A stretch of DNA of 64,000 nt from Eonycteris spelaea (taxonomy: Eukaryota > Chordata > Mammalia > Chiroptera > Pteropodidae): contig PUFA01000066.1 in the NCBI GenBank assembly GCA_003508835.1, forward strand, positions 4,712,001-4,776,000, read 5' to 3'. Both the position numbers and the translations under genes were made by a program. Within the stretch, counting starts at the first letter, position 1. Each line of letters starts with the position of its first letter. A model generated the notes under the pieces. That model did not search any database. It saw only the letters and a list, made by a program, of their open reading frames with translations, and was not told the DNA's origin. Shown piece after piece: positions 47,930 through 58,554 of this stretch.

Positions 47930-48265
47930 GGCTTTTCATTCATTCAATGAACACTTTATTAGGCACTTACTATGTCTTGCCTTTGCCTTCCTTTGAAGAT
48001 ATAACAGTAAACAAAGGAGGAAAAACTCCCTTCTCCCCAGAGCTCATATCCTAGAGAGGAGCAAGGACACTAAGCAGAATAGAAACCTGCGTATAGTATG
48101 TGTGGTATTGATACAGCCAGTGGAGAAAAATGAAATAGAGGAATGGGATGGGGCGTGTGGGGAGGGTGGGGGGAGGCAGGAGAGGCGGTGGGTGCGAACT
48201 TTTAAGTCAGGTAGGCCTCTGGGAGAAAGTGACATTTAAGCAAAGACTGGATAGCTAAGGATGAC
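47930..48265 (+). mobile_element. L2 LINE fragment
   Basis: TTCATTCATTCAATGAACAC, TTATTAGGCACTTACTATG, GATATAACAGTAAACAAAG, and AGGCCTCTGGGAGAAAGTG with CATTTAAGCAAAGACTGG. Confidence 0.85.
48145..48173 (+). other. G-quadruplex-prone sequence inside the L2 copy
   Basis: G3, G4, G4, G3 and G6 or longer runs with loops of 1-5 nt, about 0.4 kb upstream of the CpG island. Confidence 0.6.
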
Positions 48266-48309
48266 GAGTCTTCTCCCTGTCAGAATATAAACAGGAAGAG
48301 GCCTGGAGC

Positions 48310-48388
48310 TTCCCTTTCTCAATGGCTCCTGTGTCTCCAGAGCAGGCACATAGTAGGTGCTCAATAAACACTCTTTAAACAAAACAAG
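48310..48388 (+). mobile_element. L2 LINE 3' end
   Basis: GGCACATAGTAGGTGCTCAA then TAAACACTCTTTAAAC. It is the last repeat before the CpG island. Confidence 0.75.
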
Positions 48389-48977
48389 AGAAGACTATGT
48401 GGTGAAACTCTCAGGGAGGCAGATGGGAGATTTTCCTTTTCATGGCCATCCGCTGATCGGCACGGAGGAGGGAGGCACCGGGGCATGGCCAAACTTAGGG
48501 GGGTGCGGAGGACATCTTTGTGGTCGGACTGAGAGGTTGGAGGTCAGCCCTGGGAGAGGTGCCCCGCCTTCCCCGCCCAAAGCAGATGTAAGTTCTCGGC
48601 CCCCGCGGACCCCTGCAGGTGAGCCAGCCCAGCCCCCCCCTCAGCGCCCTCCCCAGCCGCCCCGTTCAGCCAGCCATCACCCTGCCCCCGCCGCTGCCGC
48701 GTCCCCTCCCTCCCCGCCTCGTCCCCGAGGGGTGTCCCCGCGCCCGGGGGGCGCACGGGAGAGCGGGAGCGCGGGTGGCACGCCCGGGCCCCGCCCCCAG
48801 CCCCGCGCCCGGCGGGACACTGTGCCTTTAATAGACTCCCTCTGCCTGGCGCGCTGCGGCTGGGGAGTAAATTTCTCCCTGTCATCAGGTCGCGGGGAGA
48901 GGAGGAGGAGGAGGAGTTTGTTAGTGTTCAGTTTGTTCAGCCGGATCGATGTTTGCTGGCATCGCCTCGCCCTGTCT

Positions 48978-49145
48978 TGTGTGTGTGTGTGTATGTGTGT
49001 GTGTGCGCGCGCGTGTGTGTGTGTGTGAGTGTGTGTGTGTGCGTGCGCGCATATGTGGGGGTGTGAGTGTGTGTGAGGGGAAGCGAGTGCGTGCGTGTGA
49101 GTGTGTGTCTATGTGTGTGTGTGTGAGTGCGTGTGTGTGAGTGAG
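48978..49145. repeat. imperfect (GT)n/(GC)n microsatellite in the promoter/5' UTR
   Basis: The tract is GT-rich with embedded GCGCGCG. Positions 48978-49027 and 49029-49057 are strictly alternating purine-pyrimidine, the sequence type that adopts Z-DNA under negative supercoiling. After that it becomes a looser GTGAGTGC pattern. Confidence 0.95.
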
Positions 49146-49435
49146 TGGATTCCAGATTTTCTGTGTTTCCCAAACCCGCTCCTGTCCTCTCGCGTATCAC
49201 TCACAGCCCAGGATCTGACAGCAGCCACAAACCCACAGTGAGTGATCTCTCTCCCCCCAGCGCGGATCCGCCATAGAGACCGGCCAGGAGGAGGAGGGAA
49301 AGGACAAGGAGGAGGAAGAAGCAGCAGCAGCCACTACCTTCCCAGGATCGCCTCTTTTTTTTCCCCCCTGATCTTTGCCGCGCGCGTGTGCGTGTGGCGC
49401 GTGTGCGCCCCTCGTCCATCCGAACCCGGTCTTGG

Positions 49436-49825
49436 ATGTTTAATAAAGAAATCAAGTGTCTCAACAGTCACCAAAAAAAAAAAAAAAAAACCAACCAACC
49501 AAAAAAAAATTCCAAAAAGCAAAAAAAAGAGAGAGGGGGAAAGAAAAAACCACCAACAACATCCAAAACAAACAAACAAACAAACAAGGCGCAGCCTGTG
49601 CTTCCGACCAGCCGGCACGAGCCACCCGGGTCTGCCCTCCGGAGCGGGGGGTCTCCGGCCCTTGGTGGAGGAGTTGCAGGGGGGATCGTCAGGGGACAGA
49701 GGCCGAGAGACGCCCTAGGAGCCACCGGGCAGGAGGCGGAGGACGCGCGGAGAGGCGAGCGAGACCGCGGGCCCCCGCGCGCGGCTCGGGGCCGGGCCGC
49801 CAGCAGCGGGACGGGACCGAAGTAG
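49436..49825 (+). other. upstream ORF in the TSHZ2 5' UTR (129 codons, lysine-rich)
   Basis: ATG at 49436 opens a frame closed by TAG at 49823-49825, leaving 4 nt before the TSHZ2 ATG. The first third is very basic because it reads an A-rich tract: five consecutive lysines at residues 14-18, then many Lys, Asn and Thr residues. The rest is GC-rich (Gly, Ala, Arg). The start context is weak (T at -3, T at +4), so leaky scanning is likely. I recognise no domain. It is best seen as a possible cis-acting regulator of TSHZ2 translation rather than a functional peptide. Confidence 0.45.
49473..49588. repeat. A-rich low-complexity tract in the TSHZ2 5' UTR
   Basis: An A18 run at 49473-49490 is followed by CCAA units, a second A-rich run, and four to five CAAA units near 49567-49588. 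It does not look like the tail of a retroposon, since the left flank is ordinary GC-rich leader. The A18 run lies inside the upstream ORF. Confidence 0.9.
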
Positions 49826-49829
49826 AGCG

Positions 49830-49869
49830 ATGCCAAGGAGGAAACAGCAGGCACCCAAGCGGGCGGCAG
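49830..49869 (+). CDS. TSHZ2: TSHZ2 coding exon 1 (partial CDS, N-terminus)
   Basis: This is the first coding exon of teashirt zinc finger homeobox 2, a nuclear C2H2 zinc-finger/homeobox transcriptional regulator. The 40 nt encode MPRRKQQAPKRAA plus the first base of codon 14. The family start MPRRKQQAP is shared by TSHZ1-3; the following KRAA(G) matches TSHZ2, whereas TSHZ1 and TSHZ3 read RR at that place. The exon ends in CAG followed by GTAAGAG (donor at 49870), a near-consensus splice site in the phase expected for the family. The start has a purine (G) at -3 and C at +4. An in-frame TAG at 49716-49718 lies upstream with no in-frame ATG between, which fixes this start. The zinc fingers and homeobox are in a later exon outside the window. 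Reading through the donor gives a 158-aa ORF to 50306 that is intron read-through, not protein. The paralogue assignment rests on a very short peptide recalled from the family, but the splice site, CpG island and context agree. Confidence 0.93.
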
Positions 49870-49876
49870 GTAAGAG
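49870..49876 (+). other. TSHZ2: TSHZ2 intron 1 splice donor
   Basis: GTAAGAG directly follows the exon end CAG. Six of the intronic bases fit the U1-complementary consensus GTRAGT closely, so this is a strong donor. It interrupts codon 14 after its first base. Confidence 0.9.
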
Positions 49877-50379
49877 AACCGGCTGCGCGGCGGGGCGGCC
49901 CTGCGCGCCGAGCCCCTCGCCCGCCCTCCTCGCCGCGCGTACCCCACGACGCCACCCCGCCAGCGTTCGGGGCAGTCGCTCCGGTGCCCCGATCCTCCCT
50001 GCTCATAACCCCATCCTCTCTCGCCTGCTCCGAGCTCCCCAAGGCTCCCCTTTTCGAGCCTCCGGTTGCGTGGGGGATAGCCATCCCACCCAGCCTAACC
50101 TCCTTAAACTTTTTTTCGTCTACCCTCTACCCCACCCTAACTTTCTCCCAGTCTGGTTCTTTCATCGCGGGCCAAAGTCGGGTTGGGGTTTGGGGTGCGG
50201 AGTAAGGAGACAGTCCTTCCAGCCCCTCATCCCTACGCGTGGTCAGTGCCAGTGGCTTCTGGCCTCGAGGGACAGCGTTTCCTCTCGCTGGGGTTTGGGG
50301 CGCTGAAGTGTGAGCTGTGCCCAAGCCTGGGCTGCAGGCTGGCTTTGGACAAGCAATGGGAGTTTAGCTTTGATCGCCA

Positions 50380-52750
50380 AGGTGGAAAAAACCACTCCAG
50401 GAAACGCATGAACCTTTGAATATGTTTGCTAAAAGGATCCACGTTTGGAAATCTAATCAACACTCTCCAGTCTCGAAAGAGAGGTGGGGAAATGCCTTGT
50501 AGAACAGTGAAACGGCTCTGGCTTTTCTTTGCCCAGAGAGAGTTGCAAACTTTGTAAATTGATTTGTGTGGCAGGACCGATCCCATCCGAATCCTCACTT
50601 ACCACCCCCCCCCCCCCAAAAGAGGAACAGGTTAATGGATCACTACAATAGACCTTCTAAAGGATTTGCTTTTCCTTTTGGGTTGCTTAATTGCTTTTTT
50701 AATAGTATGCTGGGGTTTTGTTTCTCGGAAGTGTAATATGAAAGTTCATTTTTCTCCTGCCAGACCCACCCACTGAAAAATCAGCTTTCCACTTGATTGC
50801 TAGTTTTGATTTGACATTTGATTGATCACCTGTCATCTCGCTGCCTTTGATCTATTCATTCTTGATATATATCAATAAATCACTCACCATGGTAACTCAG
50901 AGTGCCAGTGACGCAAGCCTTGCCCTCCGGATTCAGAGCCAAGCATGCACAATTATTATCTTGTTTGGCTTTTAATGTGGGCGTTTTTATTTCTTTGTGT
51001 CCTTTAGTTGAATCAGGGCTTTAGGGAAAAGCTTAAGTTGTCTCCCTCCCCGCCACCGCCCCCCCCCACCTCCGACTTTACCCCCTGCTTTATTCAGGCA
51101 GCATCAGCTAAGGCCGGTCTTCTGCAGACCCACTAATGCGTCTCCCTCCGCTCCAACTCGCCGGAAACGTCAGGGAGAAGTTCCGTGGAGCACTTTCGTA
51201 AACTTTGCAATGCCACCCTCAGCACAAATCCACAGTTAGTTCCAAATCTGGGCAAAGTGGGTGTTTGTGCCTGAACAGGCTGGACCACCCGGCTCACCCG
51301 CCGCCGTGGCCTGATTCCAGCCCGAATGGCAGTTCATGTGCTTTGAAATATCCACAATCATCTTCCCTTCTGAGTGCGGCACGGCTTCCGTAACCGTGCG
51401 TAGATGGGTTCAAATCGCATGCGGAAATATTTATGAAGCTTTGATCTGTTGCATTTTCCCATCGTTTTCCCTTACAGCAAAAATAATTAAAATATTTTCG
51501 TGCCGTGTAGATTGAGAACTGGCTTCGTCAGAGAGGTGTTCTTTTTTCAACTCTAGCTGCCTCTTTTGAAGACAATTTCTCCCTCCTACCCCTGTCCCTG
51601 TCTACATTCAACTCACTTATTTTTTAAAAAACTTAGATTGCCTTGCAATCGGACAGCATGAAGGTGTTCCCTGGCCTTGTAGACTCGGGAGTCTAGTTCT
51701 GGAACATAAGTTTCAGTGTAGCTAGATTATTAGAGATAACGCCCCTATTGTTGTCCCCAAAGAGAACCCTGGGCAACAGTCCAGCAAGATGTGATACTGC
51801 CCTGAAAATCACTTTTTCCCCCCGCCTTGTAGTTCCAGTAAAGGCCATCAACAACTAGGCAGTAATTTAAATTACTAGAATGACTGGACATATCTCTTTT
51901 GGTAAGCTCATTACAAAAAGTGCATTGCTCAGAATGGCACTACGTGGATTATAATTATTTTCTGAGCAATGAGGATCCAGGTGTACGTAACACGATGCTG
52001 TGTCACATTATTTAAATCAGACCCTTTTCATTAAGCTGATATCTCCTGGTGCTGGCTCATCTATTTACCGTACCCGTAGTGTGTGTTTGTGTTAGAAAGT
52101 TGTGACTGTAGTTTCAGTTTTCTGGCCTATTGTGTTCGTGCTATCTTTATATGTTTGTTTTCATGGCTTTTATTATTTTCACTGGAGGCAGTGGAAACCC
52201 TGTCAAACTGGAAGGGAATAATTCATTTCCTACACAATGAGGCCCCTCTTACGGAATGTATTTGCTCACATATTAATAAAGCGGATATTTTTTCATGCGA
52301 TGATGTTTCTTTCCTCTGAAGTCATCGGTGCTGTACTCTGTGTTAGCTGAGGTGGTTATTCACAGGGAAAGTTAGCTACTTTGGGATTCTTTAGCCAGTT
52401 CACATCCAGAAAAATGAAAAAGGTAGGCTCTAAGATTGTGGCCTTACTTTTATCACTGCTTATAATGAAACAATGCACAACTGTAAGTAATTACTCCCAT
52501 GGACTTATGTTGAAAGCTTGATTTCTAGCTTGATTAATGAATAATGTAGATAGAAAAAGCCTGTGAGTGAATCAAGGCTGAGACTTATCTTTCCCGAGAA
52601 CTGTTCAAGGCAATTTGATTCCTTTGCATTATTAGTTTTAAGTTCATATTTCAAGGAATCAATTACAGAAATTTCAAATAAAGCAAGTATCCAGATGGAA
52701 TGAATGAGATGATATTGTAAGTGATGGGGGAATTTTAGTTCTTATTTGTT
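50380..52750. other. repeat-free first part of TSHZ2 intron 1
   Basis: No interspersed repeat recognised, only C runs near 50607-50619 and 51060-51068. Contains the motif cluster at 50811-50853. Low repeat density is typical of regulatory introns of developmental genes. Confidence 0.55.
50805..50900. promoter_or_regulatory. candidate intronic enhancer core (TALE/TCF-like sites)
   Basis: Within 45 bp: TTGACA (50811-50816), TGATTGAT (50819-50826, PBX/HOX-type), CACCTG E-box (50827-50832), CTGTCA (50830-50835, MEIS-type TGACAG on the minus strand) and CCTTTGATCT (50844-50853, TCF/LEF-type). Function is inferred from motifs only. Confidence 0.35.
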
Positions 52751-55700
52751 ATATTCCCCACCCCCCTTTAAGGGAAGGGATGTGAGTGAGGTTGGCAGGT
52801 CTCTTTAAGGAAACAGCTAAGTCAGAACATTTCCCTCCCAAATGTCATTCTTCTTGGCTTTCTAAAGCTATGCTATTCTACCATACCATTACTTCGGGCA
52901 AGAAAAAAAAAAGTTTAGAACGCAGCCTACAGTACCCCAGGGGTTTGTGTATGTGTGAATGTGTGTGCTTGCTTCCTTGGATGTATATTTCACTCACCAC
53001 TAAAACGCATCCACTTTCACCTGAAAATATTGCAGAATTTACACCAGCGTCTTTCCCCCTATCCATTTTAGGGAAGATAGAGAAGATGGCAAAAAGGCAA
53101 AACAAAACAGAACAGGGCTTTGATTTGTTTGTATTTTGCAAGATACAGAGTAGTTAAAAATTTAAAATTGTAGACTTACACTCTAACGCTTCTGTTTGCT
53201 ACAATCTATCGCAGCCTCCTGTAATACATATTTTATTTCACCAGCCCAAACTATTGTTTTTATATAATGCCAGCCAATTGCAATAGAACCCACAACCTTC
53301 TGGGATCATATACACGAGACGATCTAACGTATATATAAATTACAGGATTCTGCTCTTGCCTACCCAAAGAGGTTAAATGCTTCCTTCTTGCTGACTCTCA
53401 AAAGCTGTCTGGCAATCCAGGTCTGAGGAAAATCTTGCAGGAAAGAACAGCTCCCTCAGTTTATTTTGTTTATTTAATATGGAGATGAATAATGCAGATT
53501 TTGTTTTCATGAATGTCCTTGTGTGGCAGTAAACATTAGACTATTAGCAATCATTACTTAAAAGTTGCAATTTGCACCTTAATAGCACAGGTTATTACAT
53601 GGGAAACATATTCAGCAGGGACAATCCCCGAATACTGCAATAGAGTATAAAAATGACCTGAGCGATCTCCTTTTCAACCTCATGACAGCAGTGGCCGGAC
53701 TAACCTGCATGGTCTCAGCCATCTCAACCCGCAGAGCGGGGAGGGGACAGGCAGCTCAGGGTGAAGTTTACCTTTAATTTACTGGCAAGTGGGATGAGAT
53801 TCAAGAGAATGTAAATTGTGGTGGGATGGAGTAGGGGCCCGGACCTCTCACTTTGTTTAAACATACTTCAGATAAAGACAAGTTCACATCTTCAAGATTT
53901 AAATACCTTCACCTACCCAAACAGTATGATTTTAACAGATGAATAGAAAAAATAAGCACACCCCCAAAGGGGCTCAGCAGCACAAACTCTCCTGGCAATT
54001 GTTGTTATTTAAGGCAGATCCCTGAAAAATGAAGGGCAGATACCATAAGAACATGCTCTGCCTAGTGTTTTGGATGGAGCGAGATTACTTAAGTGATCCC
54101 TCCCTTGTCCCCTCCTGCTTCCCTTCTCCCACCTCTCACCTCACCCTTAAAGACTCAGATTGAATGGGACATTTCAAAAGCCCATTTGTTTTAGGCATTT
54201 ATTGATTTCATTTTTAATCTGCCATATCAGGACACAATACATTAACCCTAATCAGCAGATTGCAAGTGACAGGGAGTCTAGCTAGGTAAGGCAGAGGGGA
54301 CTCTGAGAAACTTCTGGACAGTGAAAAGCTTTTAGAGGCTTGGGGGTTGGACACTGGAGGCTACTTTTGAGGAGAGTAGGAGCGTTCTCAGAAATACTGT
54401 GCATTTATTTTTCTACCCCTTTGCCGTTGTTTACCTTCCGGTCATCTCAATTCTCTTGCTCCTGTCTGGGATAACTTCACACCCAACAAATAACGTCCTA
54501 GGCCCCTTTGGCAGACCTGTCCTGGGAACATCTTGCCTCAACAGAGGCTTAGGCTTCCATTCCATCCCAGCTGACTTCTCACTCATTTGATGAATTTCCC
54601 CAACTGGATAAATACTTGGGATGATCTATTTGTCTTCCCGGTGGTTTGGGAATTGCACTCTCAGTTGAGCAGGTTTGAAAGGGGGCACCGAGCCTGGCAT
54701 TATTTAAGGCCTTCGATACGATGCACTTTTTCTGTTCTGCTCCTCCCTGCAGCCGAGCCTAGGAAAATCCGCCAGGATGAAAACCTAGGCCGTGCTCGTA
54801 TTGGAGCTAGGTGTGTAATGAGCTGCCACGACCAAGCTGACTACCCCGAGTGCAGCTTGCCTCCCGTCTCTGTGTCGCACTCTCGCTTGTATTTAGGTAT
54901 GTCATGGTCTGGGAAGACTCAGCCAATATTTCAAAGGCAGTGCCTGCATCCACCCCGGTTCTCTTTAAAAAGCACAGAATTGCCTAACAAATTCTATATT
55001 AAGACCAGGCATACACAGAGCATCATTTTCGTTTGATGCAAAGTCAGTTGGAAATACATTAAACTAACAGTTAGAGAGTGTCTTGCATCGCTTCCCTGAA
55101 GCTCTGCTTTTTCATTACATATTTAATTACAATCAAATTGAGCGACTTTTATAAAGAAAAAAAATCACGGTGGTATTAAAAGAAGCTTGGCACACAAATA
55201 ATTTTATTGCTTTGCAAGTTGAGAACGCCGTTGTATTTTTATATCTTTGGGAGAATTTTATTTTCATTTTCTAATGTTGTGATAAATACAGAAGTAGTCT
55301 GTCAGGGAGATCTCATCCTTCTACCTCGTCGAGCCTGCTCACCCTGGAAGAGGTTTTTATATCCATTTTTCAGTAATTTGTAACAATTTGGGTTTTTAAA
55401 AATTATTTAAAGTTTTATAAGTTCCATTAAAAGTTAGAAATTCTCCTGTTCCTTAGGGTGACCTCTGGCAAGCATCTCTTCGATTATGAAGGTGCTTAGT
55501 CATTCTAACCACATAAGAAAGAACCTCGCTCAGAGTTGTTTGCTTTAGTACCTGGATAGTGCAGTGAGAAAAAACCACCTATTTACAGGCCTCTGTTATG
55601 TGACACTGTTTTCACTGGGTTTATCATTTTTGTTGTTGTTGTTCCTACTACTGACCTTTCGTCACTTGTTTTAGGAACTTTTTTCAGAAGGAAATATAGG

Positions 55701-57600
55701 GATAGTAGTTAAAGTGGGTTTCGAAGGCTCTGGGTCTTTAGGACATGATAATAAAAATTAGAGATTTTAGAGCCCAAGTATCCACTTCTGTACTCTGTCT
55801 GCAAACTCATAGGAAAGCATCTCTGCAGACACGCGGTTCCGAATCTAACCTGGACGTTAATCTGGGCGTCTCCAGCAGTGGGGGTCGTATCTGTGTCGTT
55901 CATTATGTCGGAAAAGCCAGCGCCAAGGGATGGACTCACGTCCTTTCTGAAGACACCATACACACACACAGGAAAGAAATCTGAGATGCAAGTGGGAATT
56001 GCTGGTATATTTGTTTTCAAAGCAAACTCCATGGGTGAAATGATTAAATAATTCGGGGGATTTGAACGTCATTAACATAGCCATTTGAAATTTTTCAATT
56101 CTTGCCTCTCAACCTTTTGCATTCCCCCTACCCAAAAAAAAAAAAAAAAATGTCCTCTGGGCATCCTCCGCTGTTTTGTGATGCCAAAGCAATGCCTAAA
56201 ATTGTTTAAAATTTTAGAAATTAAAATTCAGGAGGCATGGCTAGATAATCCTATCATTAAGTTATCAGTATTATTTAGTAGTGCTTAAAACAACAGGGAA
56301 ATGCACAATGCAAAAGTTTTAGAGATAATGAGATTGGAGAAATTACACGGGGACAAAACATACCTGGATCACATTTGAAAGCATTTAGCTTGAGTTTTGC
56401 TCATCTACACGAAAGTTGTCTTTCCATCTGCGTTATTTAAAAAAAAAAAAAAATTCAATATTCCAGGACCTGCTATCCAGTCTGAAACCGGAGCTAATAA
56501 AATAAAGCCCTCTCTGGGTATACAAAAATCTGGGACATTATAATGCACTTTTAAAAAAATAATAATAATAATTTTAGAAAACTAAATGTGGACATGAAAA
56601 CTAAAAGTAAAACCTCGACAAGCTCTATACTATAGCTAGCTCAGGGTTCAAGATCGAAAACTTTGTTTCGGCAGGTTAAGAAGAATATAGCTCTGCATTT
56701 TAACGTCACGTCTCCCTTTGGCAAACGAGAAGCAGTGAAGCAGGGAAGGTTTTTAAGGAGCTTTTTAGCTCTTCTGCCTCTCTCTGCAAAGACTAATTTA
56801 ATTGAAAAGCTGTAGTGTCCATTTATGCTAAAGGAAAAGCCTTGTTTTTATAAGGCTGCCAGACACTGAGGTGGGTTTAAAAAAAAAAAAAAGGAAAAAG
56901 GAAAAAGGAAAAAAAAAACCACAGCATTCTGCAGTTTCTGTTAGTACGAAAATTAAGACTACTGGCCTTAATTAGTTGAGTGCTTTAAGAACCGAATGGA
57001 TACTCTGAAGTCACCCCTGAGCTTTCTTCCTAAAGTGGCATCTAAGTCGCGTCTATGGAAATTATACAGTTTGGATATGAAGGTGGGCAGAACACAGTTC
57101 CTGTTTTTAATGAACGTAGTAGCTACCAGGGGCCGAATGAGATGAAAACAGAGTTGGCAGTGGCCATTCTGTTCGTAATGAATTTGGAAGAAACTTCCCT
57201 AATGCTTTATTGCATCACAAAAAAAAAAAAAAATCATGAAATCCGGTGACCTAGGAGATACAAAAAGGAGAGAGAAGGTCAAGGTCATCTATAGAGGAGA
57301 AATGCCTTGTGTGAGTAAGAGCTGCAGCGTATCCATATTTCTATATAAACTGCAGGGGGCTTCCTTTAAATCACTTTCATTTATCAGGTCCCTGGAATTT
57401 TCTATGTATTTAGAAGGCTTTTTTTTTTTTAATACCCCAGGGAGATATGAATAGCTGCTGGGCCAAGATGATGCTGTAGAGAAGAGTTAAATCTATTCGG
57501 TACCATTTGGTACAGAAGAAATGCCAAAATGAAAAGCTGTAAGCGTGTTTCATATCAGAGTTGCCTTTGGCTGTTTTCCTTTATTAGAAAGTTGGGTGCG
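52751..57600. other. repeat-poor TSHZ2 intron 1 DNA
   Basis: AT-rich blocks with no identifiable transposon, apart from A runs at 56135-56152, 56437-56452, 56880-56930 and 57219-57233. Blocks 53455-53660, 54180-54275, 55035-55230 and 56690-56875 look the most like conserved non-coding DNA. ORFs up to 149 aa (54587-55036) have no domain. Confidence 0.5.
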
Positions 57601-57754
57601 TGGCTTTGTGCTTCTTGTTTTCCCACTTGGGATTATGTTTTAGACTGTGAGTGGAGCCATGGAACCGGAGGAAGTGACTTGCTTTCTGGTTACAGCTTTG
57701 CCCACTCTAGCTCTGTGGCCCTGGACGAGCTCGAGAGATAAACCTGACTCAAAG

Positions 57755-57965
57755 GATAAGAATGTGAGTTCAGGGGTCAGACTGACCCACATTCGAATCC
57801 CTAGTTGTATTTATTTCCTTTTGACCATGTAAACCTGGACAAACTGCTCACAACTCTGACCCCACTTTCTAACCTACAAGACGGGGGGTAATCAGAGTTC
57901 TTAAAGCCCTTTTTGGAAGGATTTTACAAGACTGGGAATCCACTAAAACGATTAGGGGCCACACA
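57755..57965 (+). mobile_element. MIR SINE
   Basis: GGGGTCAGACTGACCCACATT, CGAATCCCTAGTTGTATTTA, ATGTAAACCTGGACAAACTG, AACCTACAAGACGGGG. Confidence 0.85.
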
Positions 57966-58234
57966 TACCAGTGCTTGTGTGTCTTTACCCTGAATAGCTA
58001 GACCATGAAAAATTTATACCAATTATCATGGGACTAGGGGCCCGGGGCTCGAAAGAAATCAGACATGGGAGCATTTTGATTTGTAAAACTGGACATACAA
58101 TCACTGGGTGGTGTTTTAGCCTCTTCTCCTGAGAATGACTTATGCTTGGTGGGTTGGAGCCCTGAACCAGCTCAAAAGAAAAAGTGTTTGCTTCCCAAGA
58201 AATAGTAATTATAGCACCAGCACCAACAGCTCCC

Positions 58235-58440
58235 ATGGCAGCAGTAATGATGATATCTTCACTATGTACATGCTTGTTCTACGCCGGGCACTGCACCAAG
58301 TATTATTTCCTGAGTTCCTACTATGCGCTGGGTCTTGTTCTGGTCACCCAAGTTAATAGGATGGGTATGACCCCTGGGGATCTGACCTTCCGACTGGGGG
58401 AAGCTAGAGAACATACATGTAAATTAATAAAGAAGGAAGC
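58235..58440 (+). mobile_element. L2 LINE 3' fragment
   Basis: TGAGTTCCTACTATGCGCTGG, GTCTTGTTCTGGTCACCCAAG, CATACATGTAAATTAATA. A 104-aa ORF here is repeat-derived. Confidence 0.75.
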
Positions 58441-58554
58441 TAATTTTCATATAGAAAAAAAACTTGATGACAATAGCTTTATACAAGCAAGAATATGATA
58501 GTAGAGTTGGGGTAATCCAGGTGTGGATGCCGGGGGAGGGGGCGTTTGAGCTGA

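Larger units (their letters stand above)
48900..49829 (+). other. TSHZ2: probable TSHZ2 5' UTR (start not determined)
   Basis: This GC-rich stretch leads directly into the TSHZ2 start codon with no convincing splice donor between about 49440 and 49829, so at least that part should be transcribed 5' UTR. The transcription start cannot be read from sequence, so the left edge is a guess. The region is patchy: a GAG-rich run (48900-48915), a long GT/GC tract (48978-49145), purine-rich DNA (49280-49335), a GC-rich block, and an A-rich stretch (49473-49588) with an A18 run. Several upstream ATGs exist: 48949, some inside the GT tract, and 49436, which opens a 129-codon uORF ending at 49825. A heavily structured, uATG-containing leader suggests translational control. 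That is inference. Confidence 0.55.
48540..50000. promoter_or_regulatory. CpG island and presumed TSHZ2 promoter
   Basis: CpG density rises sharply from about 48540 and falls again after about 50000, with GC-rich blocks at 48540-48860 and 49370-49430 plus 49595-49960. GC-box-like CCCGCCCC sits at 48790-48797, and a weak TATA-like CTTTAATAG at 48826-48834. The island spans the 5' flank and exon 1 of TSHZ2, typical of a developmental regulator promoter. It is interrupted by the GT repeat and an A-rich block. A divergent non-coding transcript on the minus strand is possible but I see no specific evidence for one. Long ORFs here, such as 48357-49028 and the minus ORFs of the same interval, follow from GC richness. 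Confidence 0.8.

Noticed and set aside
48357..49028. 223-aa plus-strand ORF across the CpG island
   Set aside because: Pro/Arg/Gly-rich then Cys/Val-rich from the GT repeat; it starts in an L2 end and has no domain. Length follows from low stop frequency in GC-rich DNA.
49243..49260. Polypyrimidine tract ending in CCCCCCAG, a possible splice acceptor
   Set aside because: Good match by eye, and a non-coding exon upstream could use it, but no convincing donor was found in the island. Left as unproven.
49468..50084. Long minus-strand ORFs (159 and 131 aa) opposite TSHZ2 exon 1
   Set aside because: GC-rich shadows of the CpG island with poly-Phe from the A tract; no domain.
49456..50205. 249-aa plus-strand ORF
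   Set aside because: It begins at a GTG codon, reads the A-rich tract, then crosses the TSHZ2 donor into the intron in a frame different from TSHZ2. Noted only as the alternative frame for the uORF.
54587..55036. 149-aa plus ORF in intron 1
   Set aside because: No domain recognised; could only be a cryptic exon, for which there is no evidence.
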